Source: an uncultured Veillonella sp. (lineage in GTDB: Bacteria > Bacillota > Negativicutes > Veillonellales > Veillonellaceae). Taken from it: a stretch of 64,000 nt of DNA. Positions 26,242 to 35,256 of this stretch are shown piece after piece. The notes under the pieces were generated by a model. That model had not been told where the DNA came from. It searched no databases and saw only the letters and a list, made by a program, of their open reading frames with translations. The position numbers and the translations under genes are program-made. How positions within the stretch are numbered: the first letter of the stretch is position 1; every line of letters begins with the position of its first letter. Where the stretch lies: NCBI RefSeq assembly GCF_937981445.1, contig NZ_CALJON010000008.1:185520-249519 (forward strand), given 5' to 3'.

Positions 26242-28116
26242 TTACTCCTGTTCACGACGATATTGTTCCAACTGAATTAATAAAACAGATACATCCGCAG
26301 GGGATACACCAGAAATACGACTGGCTTGACCAATAGAATGAGGCTTAATCTGGGCTAATTTTTGCTTAGCTTCCAAGGAAATCCCCTTCATAGATTCATA
26401 ATCCCAGTCTGCTGGAATAATCTTTTCTTCCAATTTTCTAACTTTAGCCACTTGATCCATTTGCTTTTTAATATATCCATCATAAGTAATCATGATATCA
26501 ATTTCTTCTTCTACTTCTGGGCTATATCGTTTTAAATTAAATGCCTCAGCCACATCGCCATAGGATAATTCATTACGCTTAACTAAATCAAAGGCTTTAA
26601 TCCCTGTTTTAATTGGCGCTGTACCAAGTGCCTCAAGCTTTGCTTGTACTTCTGATGATGGATTAATTGGCGTATTCTTAAGCTCTTCTAGACCTTCTTC
26701 AATGAGTGCTTTCTTAGCTAAGAATCGATCATATCGTTCCTTTGTAACTAAGCCAATTTCATACCCCTTTTCAGTTAAACGCATATCTGCATTATCTTGG
26801 CGAAGCAATAAGCGGTATTCACTACGACTCGTCATCATACGATATGGTTCCTTAGTTCCTTTAGTAACTAAATCATCAATCAATACACCTATATAGGCTT
26901 CAGAACGTGATAAGATAAATGGCTCTTTACCTTGTAAATAAAGTGCCGCATTAATACCTGCTATTAAGCCCTGTGCAGCAGCCTCTTCATAGCCAGAAGT
27001 ACCATTAGCCTGGCCTGCTGAATACAGACCTTTAATAGTCTTTACTTGTAAAGCTGGTGTTAATTGCAATGGATTTAAGCAGTCATATTCGATAGCATAG
27101 GCAGGGCGCATAATTTCTACATCTTCAAGACCAGGAATGGTGCGTAAAAATTTATACTGCACATCAATAGGAAGACTCGTACTCATGCCCTGTACATACA
27201 TTTCATTCGTATGATTTCCTTCTGGTTCTACGAATAATTGATGGCGATTTTTATCGCTGAAACGAACTACTTTATCTTCAATAGATGGGCAATAACGTGG
27301 GCCTGTCCCTTCAATAATCCCCGTATACATAGGGGCACGGAATAGATTAGCGCGAATGATATCATGTGTTTCTTCACTTGTATAAGTGAGCCAACAAATT
27401 TGTTCATTCCGATCAGTCCAATCACTCATAAAGGAAAAGGCACGATACATCGAATCTCCTGGCTGTTCCGTCATATGGTCTAAACTTAACGTACGCTTAT
27501 CTACACGAGCTGGTGTACCTGTTTTAAAACGCATTAATTCAATACCATGTTTGCGCAATGAATCGGATAAAAGCTCAGCTGTACGCTGTCCATTAGGACC
27601 ACCAGTATAGGTTAATTCACCAGTAATAATCTTACCTTTTAAATAGGTCCCTGTACAAAGAATAATCGCCTTAGCTTCATACACTTCGCCTAGTTCACCT
27701 AAAATCCCCTTTACCTGACCATCTTCAATAAGGATTTCATTGACCATAATTTGCTTAACATTGAGATTATCTGTATTTTCCAAAGTTTCCTTCATAAGGC
27801 GCTGATACGCTACTTTATCGGATTGCGCACGTAGGGAATGAACGGCCGGCCCTTTCCCCGTATTTAACATACGCATTTGAATCGCTGTGGCATCAGCATT
27901 AATGGCCATTTGACCACCTAAGGCATCTAATTCATATACTAAATGACTCTTACCAGGCCCACCAATGGCAGGATTACATGGCATAAGTGCAATATTATCT
28001 AAATTAAGGGTCGCCATTAATGTGCGTTGACCCATGCGTGCAGTTGCAAGCGCTGCTTCACAACCGGCATGGCCACCACCGATGACAATCACATCATAAG
28101 TATCGACGGTATACAT
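26242..28116 (-). CDS. mnmG: tRNA uridine-5-carboxymethylaminomethyl modification enzyme MnmG (GidA)
   Basis: 624 residues, normal length. FAD-binding GGGHAG at 13-18, then the family signatures MPCNPAIGGPGKSHLVYELD and GLYSAGQANGTSGYEEAAAQ. With MnmE it installs the cmnm5 group at wobble U34 of several tRNAs, using FAD, NADH, methylene-THF and glycine. The C-terminal helical domain that contacts MnmE is present (ISGVSPADVSVLLI). AGGAG precedes the ATG. It lies between mnmE and rsmG, the classical order near the origin. Confidence 0.97.
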   Translation of the reverse strand: MYTVDTYDVIVIGGGHAGCEAALATARMGQRTLMATLNLDNIALMPCNPAIGGPGKSHLVYELDALGGQMAINADATAIQMRMLNTGKGPAVHSLRAQSDKVAYQRLMKETLENTDNLNVKQIMVNEILIEDGQVKGILGELGEVYEAKAIILCTGTYLKGKIITGELTYTGGPNGQRTAELLSDSLRKHGIELMRFKTGTPARVDKRTLSLDHMTEQPGDSMYRAFSFMSDWTDRNEQICWLTYTSEETHDIIRANLFRAPMYTGIIEGTGPRYCPSIEDKVVRFSDKNRHQLFVEPEGNHTNEMYVQGMSTSLPIDVQYKFLRTIPGLEDVEIMRPAYAIEYDCLNPLQLTPALQVKTIKGLYSAGQANGTSGYEEAAAQGLIAGINAALYLQGKEPFILSRSEAYIGVLIDDLVTKGTKEPYRMMTSRSEYRLLLRQDNADMRLTEKGYEIGLVTKERYDRFLAKKALIEEGLEELKNTPINPSSEVQAKLEALGTAPIKTGIKAFDLVKRNELSYGDVAEAFNLKRYSPEVEEEIDIMITYDGYIKKQMDQVAKVRKLEEKIIPADWDYESMKGISLEAKQKLAQIKPHSIGQASRISGVSPADVSVLLIQLEQYRREQE

Positions 28117-28192
28117 AATTTCTCCTAACTTTTTTCACAGACGCTATATCCTTATATAGTATTATATAGCATGTTTTTATTTTATAAACTAC

Positions 28193-29578
28193 TTATTTAC
28201 CTAAACAGAAGCGAGAGAATAGTTCATCCACCAAGGATTCACGGACGCTGTCACCTGTAATATCACCTAATTTTTCCCACGCGCTGCGAATATCAGTGAC
28301 TACAAAATCTACAGCCATCCCCATTTCAATATTACTCAAAGCTTCACTTAGTTGTGCTACGGACTCTTCCATCAAATTTATATGGCGCACATTACTTAAC
28401 ATCGCCTGATTATCTTGATTTACGGTGCCACCTGCTACTAATTCCTTAGTCACATCAGCTAGAATATCCATCCCTTCCCCTTGGGCTGCACTGATAGGTG
28501 CAATCATGGAGAATTCGCCTAAAGGTGCCACATCAGCTACCGTAATTTGAGCGCCCATATCGGCCTTATTTAAAAAGACAATCGTATGATCACTAGCTGC
28601 TTCACTTAAAATCTGACGCTCTTCCTCAGTTAATGGCTTAGAAGCATCGATTACACAAATAATAATCTGTGCTTTTTCTAAATATTCCTTAGCTCGATCT
28701 ACGCCAAGTTTTTCTACTATATCCTCTGTATCGCGAATGCCCGCCGTATCTACCAAGCGTACAGGAATGCCTTCAATAGTAATATTTTCTTCAATACTAT
28801 CTCGTGTCGTTCCTGGAATATCAGTGACGATGGCGCGATTTTCACGGAGCAATGCATTCATAAGACTTGACTTACCGGCATTAGGACGCCCCACAATGGC
28901 CGTCATAATACCATCGCGCAAAAGCCTCCCCCGATTCGCCGTTGCCAATAAATGCTTCATTCGCTCTAAAATAGGACGCACAGCCTCCGCTGTTTGCTCC
29001 ATAGTTAACTCTTCAATATCCTCTTCAGGATAATCAATGGCTACTTCAAGCTGTGCTACCAAGGTCAATAAAGACTCCCGAATGTCTCGAATCATCTGAG
29101 CCAAGGTACCATCTAATTGATTCACAGCCACTTCTAAAGATTTTTCAGATTTTGCCTCTATAATATCTATAATAGCTTCCGCCTGCGTTAAATCGATGCG
29201 ACCATTTAAAAAGGCACGCTTTGTAAATTCCCCCGGTTCCGCTAATCGAACGCCTTGGCTAAGCAATAATTTCAAAATTTCACGCACCACTACAATGCCA
29301 CCATGACATTGTATTTCAACTACATCCTCTGCCGTGAAAGAGTGCGGGCCTTTCATGAGCAGTAAAAGCACTTCATCCAGTACTTTTTGTTCTTGAGGAT
29401 TATAAATTTTACCATATTGAATGGTTCTATTTTGACGCTCCTCTAAGGAAGCGGTATTGGAATCTTTATATATAGAATTCACTATACTAAAGCTCTTTGC
29501 GCCACTAACGCGAATAATGCCCACCCCACCTATGCCGGGTGGTGTTGCGATAGCCGCAATGGTATCTTCTGTATACAT
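28193..29578 (-). CDS. mnmE: tRNA modification GTPase MnmE (TrmE)
   Basis: 461 residues, normal length. An N-terminal tetrahydrofolate-binding domain begins DTIAAIATPPGIGGVGIIRV. The helical domain carries an inserted G domain with GRPNAGKSS (230-238), DIPGTTRDS, DTAGIR and NKAD. The chain ends in FCLGK (457-461), the conserved catalytic Cys motif (usually FCIGK). It is the GTPase partner of MnmG, which is encoded 76 bases downstream. Between mnmE and the upstream jag gene there is a terminator-like hairpin at 29616-29641. Confidence 0.97.
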   Translation of the reverse strand: MYTEDTIAAIATPPGIGGVGIIRVSGAKSFSIVNSIYKDSNTASLEERQNRTIQYGKIYNPQEQKVLDEVLLLLMKGPHSFTAEDVVEIQCHGGIVVVREILKLLLSQGVRLAEPGEFTKRAFLNGRIDLTQAEAIIDIIEAKSEKSLEVAVNQLDGTLAQMIRDIRESLLTLVAQLEVAIDYPEEDIEELTMEQTAEAVRPILERMKHLLATANRGRLLRDGIMTAIVGRPNAGKSSLMNALLRENRAIVTDIPGTTRDSIEENITIEGIPVRLVDTAGIRDTEDIVEKLGVDRAKEYLEKAQIIICVIDASKPLTEEERQILSEAASDHTIVFLNKADMGAQITVADVAPLGEFSMIAPISAAQGEGMDILADVTKELVAGGTVNQDNQAMLSNVRHINLMEESVAQLSEALSNIEMGMAVDFVVTDIRSAWEKLGDITGDSVRESLVDELFSRFCLGK

Positions 29579-29615
29579 AGTATATCTCCTATAAAGGATC
29601 TAAATTAATACAAAT

Positions 29616-29641
29616 AAAACCCGATCAGAGACCGGGTTTTA
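29616..29641. terminator. Hairpin between jag and mnmE
   Basis: AAAACCCG and CGGGTTTT flank a short loop with A and T runs on both sides. On the minus strand it could end or attenuate the rpmH-jag transcript before mnmE. Confidence 0.75.
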
Positions 29642-29684
29642 CTCGCTTTATAAATGCCGCGCGCCTCACGCACAAGTATTTATA

Positions 29685-30482
29685 TTATCGCTTATATGCA
29701 ATAACGATGTGACGATATGGTTCTTCAGCTTCACTATCTGTCACAATATGAGGATCATTTTGAAGTGTCAAGTGAATCACTTTGCGCTCAAAAGCACTCA
29801 TAGGCTCTAAGGCAATTTTTTGACGATTACGCTTTACCTTGGAAGCCAATCGCTTTGCTAAGTTTACGAGCGTCTCTTCCCGACGGGCTCGATAGTTCTC
29901 TACATCTACAACGATGTAAGCGCGACCAACACTATCTTTGTTAGCCACTAAATTAGTCAAATATTGGATAGCATCCAATGTTTGACCATGTTTACCGATT
30001 AAAATACCCAATTCTTCACCATGGATTTGATAGGTAATTTTTTCAGTATTCACCATTTTTTCAATTTGTACAGCTAAGCCCATATTGGCAAACATATCTG
30101 TTAAGAATTGTTTACCTTTATCAGCGATGACCATTTGCTCTTCTTTAGAAAGGCTTGGTTTTGCTGGTTTTTCAGGAGCCGCCTTAGATGCCATAGCATC
30201 ACTCTCAGATGCCACGTCTTCAGAAGCCTTTGGAGCCTCCTGAACTGCTTCTACAACAGTTGTATTCTCTGTAACAGATGCAGATTCTTCAACCTCTTTT
30301 ACAGCAGCTTCTTCGAAGTAAATACGCACGAGTGCGTTACGGCGACCAATACCTAAAAAGCCATTTGAAGGCTCTTCCAATACTTTGGAATCCACCATAG
30401 TCTTACCTTCACTAGCAAGTTGAGCCTGTCCTTTAGCAAGTGCTTCATCAATTGTTTTAGCAGAAATCTCAATAAAGTCCAT
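29685..30482 (-). CDS. khpB: RNA-binding protein KhpB (Jag/EloR)
   Basis: 265 residues with the three Jag modules. The N-terminal Jag domain (1-50) has DEALAKGQAQLASEGK and FLGIGRRNALVRIYF. A low-complexity acidic linker (60-110) is followed by a KH domain with ILIGKHGQTLDAIQYL and a C-terminal R3H domain with MSAFERKVIHLTLQ and EEPYRHIVI. KhpB works with KhpA as an RNA chaperone and affects cell elongation in Gram-positive bacteria. It follows yidC by two bases, the usual partner order. Confidence 0.95.
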   Translation of the reverse strand: MDFIEISAKTIDEALAKGQAQLASEGKTMVDSKVLEEPSNGFLGIGRRNALVRIYFEEAAVKEVEESASVTENTTVVEAVQEAPKASEDVASESDAMASKAAPEKPAKPSLSKEEQMVIADKGKQFLTDMFANMGLAVQIEKMVNTEKITYQIHGEELGILIGKHGQTLDAIQYLTNLVANKDSVGRAYIVVDVENYRARREETLVNLAKRLASKVKRNRQKIALEPMSAFERKVIHLTLQNDPHIVTDSEAEEPYRHIVIAYKR

Positions 30483-30484
30483 AC

Positions 30485-31144
30485 TTAACTCTCCTTATTA
30501 TCATTGCGATAGATAAAGAATTGCTGAATCATTTGGAATATATTAGATACGACCCAGTATATAACCAAACCACTAGCGAAATTCAAGCTAATATAACCAA
30601 TGAATAAAGGCATGAAGATTTGCATAATCTTTTGTTGCCCCGCAGCACCACCTGCGCCTGCTGCACTGCCTGATTGTTTACTCATTACATATGTAGACAA
30701 GGCACTAAGTACTGGTAAAATATATAAATGATCTGGCACACTAAGATTTGGTAACCATAAGAAGGCTTCATAACCAGCTTCGTATGGGAAATCACGAAGA
30801 GCATAGAAAATCGCAATCAAGAATGGCATCTGTACAAGTAATGGTAAACAGCCAGATAATGGATTAATACCAAGTTCTTTGTAAAGACGACCCATTTCTT
30901 CTTGTAATTTCTTAGGATCATTTTTATATTTTTTCTGAAGCTCTTTAATTTTTGGCTGCAATGCCTGCATGCCGCGCATGGATTTAATTTGCTTCACAGT
31001 TAACGGTGCTAAAATAGCTTTAATTACAATCGTCAACAAAATGATGGCAATACCATAGCTTGGAATCCCAATAAGTTTTGTAAAGTCAAAGCTATACATA
31101 ACAAGGGATTGCATAAATTCAACTAATGCGTCAAAGATTCCCAA
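30485..31144 (-). CDS. yidC: Membrane protein insertase YidC/Oxa1
   Basis: 219 residues with the five-helix YidC/Oxa1 core and no large periplasmic domain or lipobox. The conserved hairpin IKSMRGMQALQPKIKELQKK follows the first core helix, and NPLSGCLPLLVQMPFLIAIF is the family signature. The hydrophilic-groove position that is Arg in E. coli and B. subtilis YidC appears as Lys here (K42 in IVIKAILAPL), as in some other Firmicutes. The start is TTG with AGGAGAAG upstream. A 231-base non-coding gap separates it from yidD. Confidence 0.95.
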   Translation of the reverse strand: MGIFDALVEFMQSLVMYSFDFTKLIGIPSYGIAIILLTIVIKAILAPLTVKQIKSMRGMQALQPKIKELQKKYKNDPKKLQEEMGRLYKELGINPLSGCLPLLVQMPFLIAIFYALRDFPYEAGYEAFLWLPNLSVPDHLYILPVLSALSTYVMSKQSGSAAGAGGAAGQQKIMQIFMPLFIGYISLNFASGLVIYWVVSNIFQMIQQFFIYRNDNKES

Positions 31145-31375
31145 TAGTCTTCTCCTATTTTGAGTAACATGGACGTATATAATGTGAACCCTTTACGTGT
31201 CTATATATCGTTATGGTATGGTCTATATTTCATCCATACAGACACTCCGGTATTTCCAAATTTGTGTTATATAGAAATCGTCTCACCTATTAAGAAAATA
31301 AGATTATTTATAATAAAACATATTCTACTAAGTGTTATTTTACTTAAGCTGTTTCTCAATTACTTAAGATTTCAC

Positions 31376-31618
31376 TTAAGGCAAAGGATCATAGCCACCT
31401 TTATGCCAAGGATGACATTTTAAAATCCTTTTAATTCCTAAATAACTACCTTTAAAAGGTCCATATTTGCGCAAGGCTTGTAGCATATACGTCGAACATG
31501 TGGGATAAAAACGACAAGATTTAGGCTTTAATGGAGATATTCCATAGCGATATATCTGAACAAGTGCAATAAACACTATATTAATAGCCTTTACTATATA
31601 ATGAACTATATGACTCAT
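31376..31618 (-). CDS. yidD: Membrane protein insertion efficiency factor YidD
   Basis: 80 residues, the typical size. Signature RYGISPLKPKSCRFYPTCST and KRILKCHPWHKGGYDPLP, with the conserved cysteines. YidD is a small amphipathic peripheral membrane protein that helps YidC-dependent insertion. It sits between rnpA and yidC, as in most bacteria, 17 bases after rnpA. Confidence 0.96.
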   Translation of the reverse strand: MSHIVHYIVKAINIVFIALVQIYRYGISPLKPKSCRFYPTCSTYMLQALRKYGPFKGSYLGIKRILKCHPWHKGGYDPLP

Positions 31619-31635
31619 AGCCTACTCCTTCGTCA

Positions 31636-32004
31636 TTAGTTTTTAGTACTTTTAAGTAATTTAGACTTTCTAAATAAATAGAGCATCTCTTTTTCAGCCT
31701 CTTTATACGTGGCTTCACTTAATCTAGCACGACCAACGACTACAATGGCATAGCCTTCCTTAATCTTGTGTTGATTTAGACGATATACTTCCTTCATCAA
31801 ACGACGTGCCCTATTACGCTGTACCGCACCGCCCACTTTTTTACCAGTAACAAAACCAATCCGTGTAGACTGCTTTGCTACGGGCATGCGATATACAACA
31901 CAGAGCCGACCCACTTCATAAGTGCCATGCTTATAGACAAGACGATATTCATTGTTTTTACGAATTCTCCGCTCTTTATCTAAGCCATATAATACATCGT
32001 TCAT
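31636..32004 (-). CDS. rnpA: Ribonuclease P protein component
   Basis: 122 residues. RNase P signature: RIGFVTGKKVGGAVQRNRAR followed by RLMKEVYRL, which forms the conserved RNR motif helix that contacts the catalytic RNA and pre-tRNA. It supports 5' maturation of tRNAs. It follows rpmH after a hairpin at 32044-32071 that may reduce read-through, which fits the usual excess of L34 over RnpA. Confidence 0.95.
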   Translation of the reverse strand: MNDVLYGLDKERRIRKNNEYRLVYKHGTYEVGRLCVVYRMPVAKQSTRIGFVTGKKVGGAVQRNRARRLMKEVYRLNQHKIKEGYAIVVVGRARLSEATYKEAEKEMLYLFRKSKLLKSTKN

Positions 32005-32043
32005 TATTACTTCCTATGTTCCTATGAATGTCTCTATGAATAG

Positions 32044-32071
32044 AAAAACTTGGCAGCAGCGCCAAGTTTTT
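32044..32071 (-). terminator. Attenuating terminator between rpmH and rnpA
   Basis: AAAAACTTGGC and GCCAAGTTTTT form an 11-bp stem around AGCAGC, with A/T runs on both sides. Because rnpA lies downstream on the same strand, it most likely only attenuates. Confidence 0.8.
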
Positions 32072-32094
32072 TCTCCTGCCTAAAAGCTATTATA

Positions 32095-32229
32095 TTATGC
32101 AGATAATTTCTTTCTGCCTTTAGCGCGACGTCTTTTTAAAACAAGACGACCACCAATAGTCTTCATACGTTCACGGAAACCATGAGTACGTTTTCTCCAA
32201 AGCGTATTTGGTTGATAAGTACGTTTCAT
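32095..32229 (-). CDS. rpmH: 50S ribosomal protein L34
   Basis: 44 residues: MKRTYQPNTLWRKRTHGFRE, then RMKTIGGRLVLKRRRAKGRK and KLSA. This is a full-length, highly basic L34. GGAGGTG lies eight bases before the ATG. rpmH is the usual last gene before oriC on this side. The gene is short but unmistakable. Confidence 0.98.
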   Translation of the reverse strand: MKRTYQPNTLWRKRTHGFRERMKTIGGRLVLKRRRAKGRKKLSA

Positions 32230-32504
32230 GTATAAAACACCTCCTTGAGATTGGTCTAGTAATTACTTATACCATAACAGTATAAGTATATGTATAAAGG
32301 GCCTTTCTGTCAATAGGATATCGCTAAAAAAGCTAGAAATACTGCTGTTTTTCCTAAATTAAAACAATTAATTATAGTTACAATTCAAAATGGAAAAAAT
32401 TTTTACAAATTTTATATTTTTTTTGCATCTTATATATGGTATTAAAATTATAAATTTGAGACGGCTAAATACTACATAGGCTTTAAAAAAGTTTTCAAGC
32501 CTTG

Positions 32505-32556
32505 TTTTAAGCCCTTTGTCTCCATAATGCATCATGACAAGGTAGGGCTTTTCTGA
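32505..32556 (+). other. Terminator-like hairpin in the rpmH-dnaA gap
   Basis: AAGCCCTTTGTC and GACAAGGTAGGGCTT pair with a small bulge and end in TTTTCTG on the plus strand. No coding gene precedes it on this strand, so it may close a small untranslated RNA or stop transcripts entering oriC. Confidence 0.4.
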
Positions 32557-32599
32557 TAAAATGAAATGGATAAGAATAATAAAAAATATAAGAATCAGA

Positions 32600-32821
32600 A
32601 TTTTAATACATGTGATTAACTCTATAGGTTATAAACAAGATATACACAACTTATACACTTTTTATCCACAGTTTTGTTGATAAGTGTAAAAATCCCGTGT
32701 TTAACGCTTGTAATAACCTTTTTATTTGTCTCTTTTTCACATTTTCAAGAAGTTATCCACATCAATTAGTAATATTATCAAAAAGATATTCACATGTATT
32801 CACTCTGGGAAAGGACTCAAC
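32600..32821. other. oriC, part 1: DnaA-box cluster upstream of dnaA
   Basis: Perfect DnaA boxes TTATCCACA at 32662-32670 and 32753-32761. One-mismatch boxes TTATAAACA, ATATACACA and TTATACACT lie at 32629-32659. The flanking 32380-32480 is very AT-rich. Position between rpmH and dnaA, and the flip of gene direction here, mark the chromosomal origin. The rest of the 592-base gap (32230-32821) has no gene. Confidence 0.85.
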
Positions 32822-34861
32822 ATGCCCCTCATTGATCTCAATGATTTTTGGAGCCAAGTACGAGAAGACACGCGCAAGCGATTGCCTGATCAAATTTGGA
32901 AGACCACCATTTATTGGCTCTTACCTGTAGAGCTAGACGAACAAAATAATAAACTCGTATTAACTACGATGCAAAACTACATTCAAGAAATAATTGAAAA
33001 AGACGCACGGATTAGTCGTCAATTAAAAGATTCTATCAATAAGCTTTGGAAAGAGGTTAATCCTACATCCAATCAATCTATTAACTTTGTCATTACCAGC
33101 GTTGAATATGGTATTTCAGATGATGAACCAAGTGATGAAACTAACATAACTGATACCTATGCAACTCATACGACGGACACAGATACTAATGTAAGCAATT
33201 CTGGTACCACTACTGATTATACAGAAGCGGTAGAAGCTAATGACTTTCATGAAACTGTAGAACCAGTAATGCCTAAAGCATCAACAGTAGATGTAACACC
33301 GGCCCATATTCCGCATGCAACCTTAGCTGATACGGCTACTACCGCACCAGCTCATCAAAGTCCGATGGATATAAGTTCCTATACAAATCATGATCCTATC
33401 AATGTAGTACCTAGTGAACCTCTGCCATCCTACGAAGATGACTCCTATGAGTTATCCCTTTCAAGAAATACTCATTCATCTAGCAATTCATCAGAGGAAT
33501 ATATTGGTAGCTATGAAGAAATGGCCCATAAATTGGGATTTGAGCCTAAAAAAACAACTAAAACCAATTCCCTAGCAACTAAACCAGTCTATGAAGAGCC
33601 AGTATATATTGAGCCACCACGGAAGCATTCAATGCCTCATATCCCACAAGAAAGTCTCTTCCCTGAAGAGGATATGACACCAACGGCTACTTATAGTAAG
33701 TCCAATGCGGACACTGCATCCATGAGCCACACCCAAGAAGGTGCTCCTATTGAATCAACAATGAACTCCTGGCCTAAGAAATCTTTCACCAAACAGGAAG
33801 AAAATATTCTATCGGCCTCCATGTTAAATCCAAAATATACATTTGATAATTTTATTGTAGCTGGCTCCACCTTATTAAATAAGGCCATCGCCCAAAGTGT
33901 AGCTAAGACGCCAGGTAAGATTAATCCATATTATATTTATGGACAAAGTGGAATGGGCAAAACGCATTTAATGCATGCCATTGGTCACGAAATACTAAAG
34001 CATAATCCTGCTGCACGCATCATGTGTATTCCAGCGCAAAAATATGTAGAGTATTTTACATCATCCTTAACTAATAATAAGGATGTGCCAAAGGATATTT
34101 TTCATGATATTGATGTGTTATTGCTCGATGATGTACAAGCCTTCCAAAATAAAGTAGGTACTCGTGCTGACTTCTTCCATCTTTTTAATGATTTAATCTT
34201 AAAAAATAAGCAAATTGTTTTAACCTGTGATGTATTGCCAGAAGATTTAGGCGATGTGGAAGAGCGTTTAAAAAACCGCTTTGCTGCCGGCATGGTAACG
34301 ACTATTGAACCACCATCACCAGAAGTATTAGAAGCTATTCTATTATCTAAGCTAGACAATGAACGCACTACGAATCCAGAATTGCGTATGGACACTAGTG
34401 TGATTCGCTTCTTAGCACAAGCATATAGCATGGGCAGTATCCGTAAATTAGAAGGTGCTTTTACTAAATTAATCACCGTCGCTTCTATTGAAGGACGCAG
34501 CAATCATATTACAGTGGAGTATGCGCTTGAAGTATTAGCAGATCTTCTACCTAATAATGAACGACGCGTCTTATCCATCAACTATATTCAAGATTTTATT
34601 GCCGATTACTTTAAAATCAAAAAAGATTTATTAGTAAGTAAAAAACGGAACAAACAATATGCACATCCTCGTCAAATTGCCAGGTTCCTATGTCGTGATT
34701 TAATCAATGAAAGCTATCCTCAAATTGCTCTCGCCTTTGGTAAAAAAGACCATACTACAGTATTGCATGCTTTTAATAAAATAGAAGCAGAATTAGCTAA
34801 AGACAGTGATTTACAGCATACAATTGAGGATATTAAGAAAAAAATTCAAGAAAATACGTAA
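32822..34861 (+). CDS. dnaA: Replication initiator protein DnaA with extended domain II
   Basis: 679 residues from the ATG at 32822 (AAAGGA 7 bases upstream); an earlier in-frame ATG at 32726 would run through a DnaA box and is rejected. Domain I (1-~85) begins LIDLNDFWSQVRED. Domain II is a hydrophilic stretch of about 240 residues (~90-330), rich in Thr, Ser, Asp, Pro, far longer than the usual 20-150. The AAA+ domain has Walker A GQSGMGKT (374-381) and Walker B LLLDDVQ (D436, D437). The C-terminal DNA-binding domain carries the DnaA signature GKKDHTTVLHA (640-650). It binds the boxes on both sides of its gene. Confidence 0.96.
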   Translation: MPLIDLNDFWSQVREDTRKRLPDQIWKTTIYWLLPVELDEQNNKLVLTTMQNYIQEIIEKDARISRQLKDSINKLWKEVNPTSNQSINFVITSVEYGISDDEPSDETNITDTYATHTTDTDTNVSNSGTTTDYTEAVEANDFHETVEPVMPKASTVDVTPAHIPHATLADTATTAPAHQSPMDISSYTNHDPINVVPSEPLPSYEDDSYELSLSRNTHSSSNSSEEYIGSYEEMAHKLGFEPKKTTKTNSLATKPVYEEPVYIEPPRKHSMPHIPQESLFPEEDMTPTATYSKSNADTASMSHTQEGAPIESTMNSWPKKSFTKQEENILSASMLNPKYTFDNFIVAGSTLLNKAIAQSVAKTPGKINPYYIYGQSGMGKTHLMHAIGHEILKHNPAARIMCIPAQKYVEYFTSSLTNNKDVPKDIFHDIDVLLLDDVQAFQNKVGTRADFFHLFNDLILKNKQIVLTCDVLPEDLGDVEERLKNRFAAGMVTTIEPPSPEVLEAILLSKLDNERTTNPELRMDTSVIRFLAQAYSMGSIRKLEGAFTKLITVASIEGRSNHITVEYALEVLADLLPNNERRVLSINYIQDFIADYFKIKKDLLVSKKRNKQYAHPRQIARFLCRDLINESYPQIALAFGKKDHTTVLHAFNKIEAELAKDSDLQHTIEDIKKKIQENT

Positions 34862-35256
34862 TATAGCTATAAATTAGATAATATAGCTTTTTAAGAGCTT
34901 ATATGATTAAGTAAAATCTAATTATAAAACAGTTATAATATCATCTTTAATAGAGTACATAAGCACTAAATTCTATAGAATCAATGTAAAATCACCTGTG
35001 TATAACTCTGTGGATATACTGTGTACAGCCTGTGTCTACACTGTGTTCAAAATGGTACATATGCACAAAGCAAGTTGCAAAATGTGATTATGTGGATAAA
35101 CGATTTTCTGCAGTCACACGATTATGAACATGTGTATAGTCAATGTCCAAGCCACTTTCTGAGACTTTTACACTTATACACAAGCCTTATTACTACGATG
35201 ATTATTTAATTGAACCAATTAAACAATTTATTATTTATAAAGGAGCATAGGCATAT
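34862..35256. other. oriC, part 2: dnaA-dnaN intergenic DnaA-box cluster
   Basis: Boxes matching TTATNCACA on either strand: TGTGTATAA (34997-35005), TGTGGATAA (35091-35099), TTATACACA (35174-35182). One-mismatch copies are TGTGGATAT (35009-35017) and TGTGTATAG (35131-35139). An AT-only-like stretch at about 35200-35245 is a candidate unwinding element. With part 1 this makes a bipartite origin as in Bacillus. No gene. Confidence 0.85.

Noticed and set aside
31145..31423. Plus-strand open frame between yidC and yidD
   Set aside because: It runs antisense into yidD, lacks a ribosome site and has no recognisable protein features.
32726..32821. Upstream start of dnaA giving 711 residues
   Set aside because: The extra 32 codons run through a DnaA box at 32753, have no ribosome site, and do not resemble the DnaA N-terminus; the ATG at 32822 follows AAAGGA.
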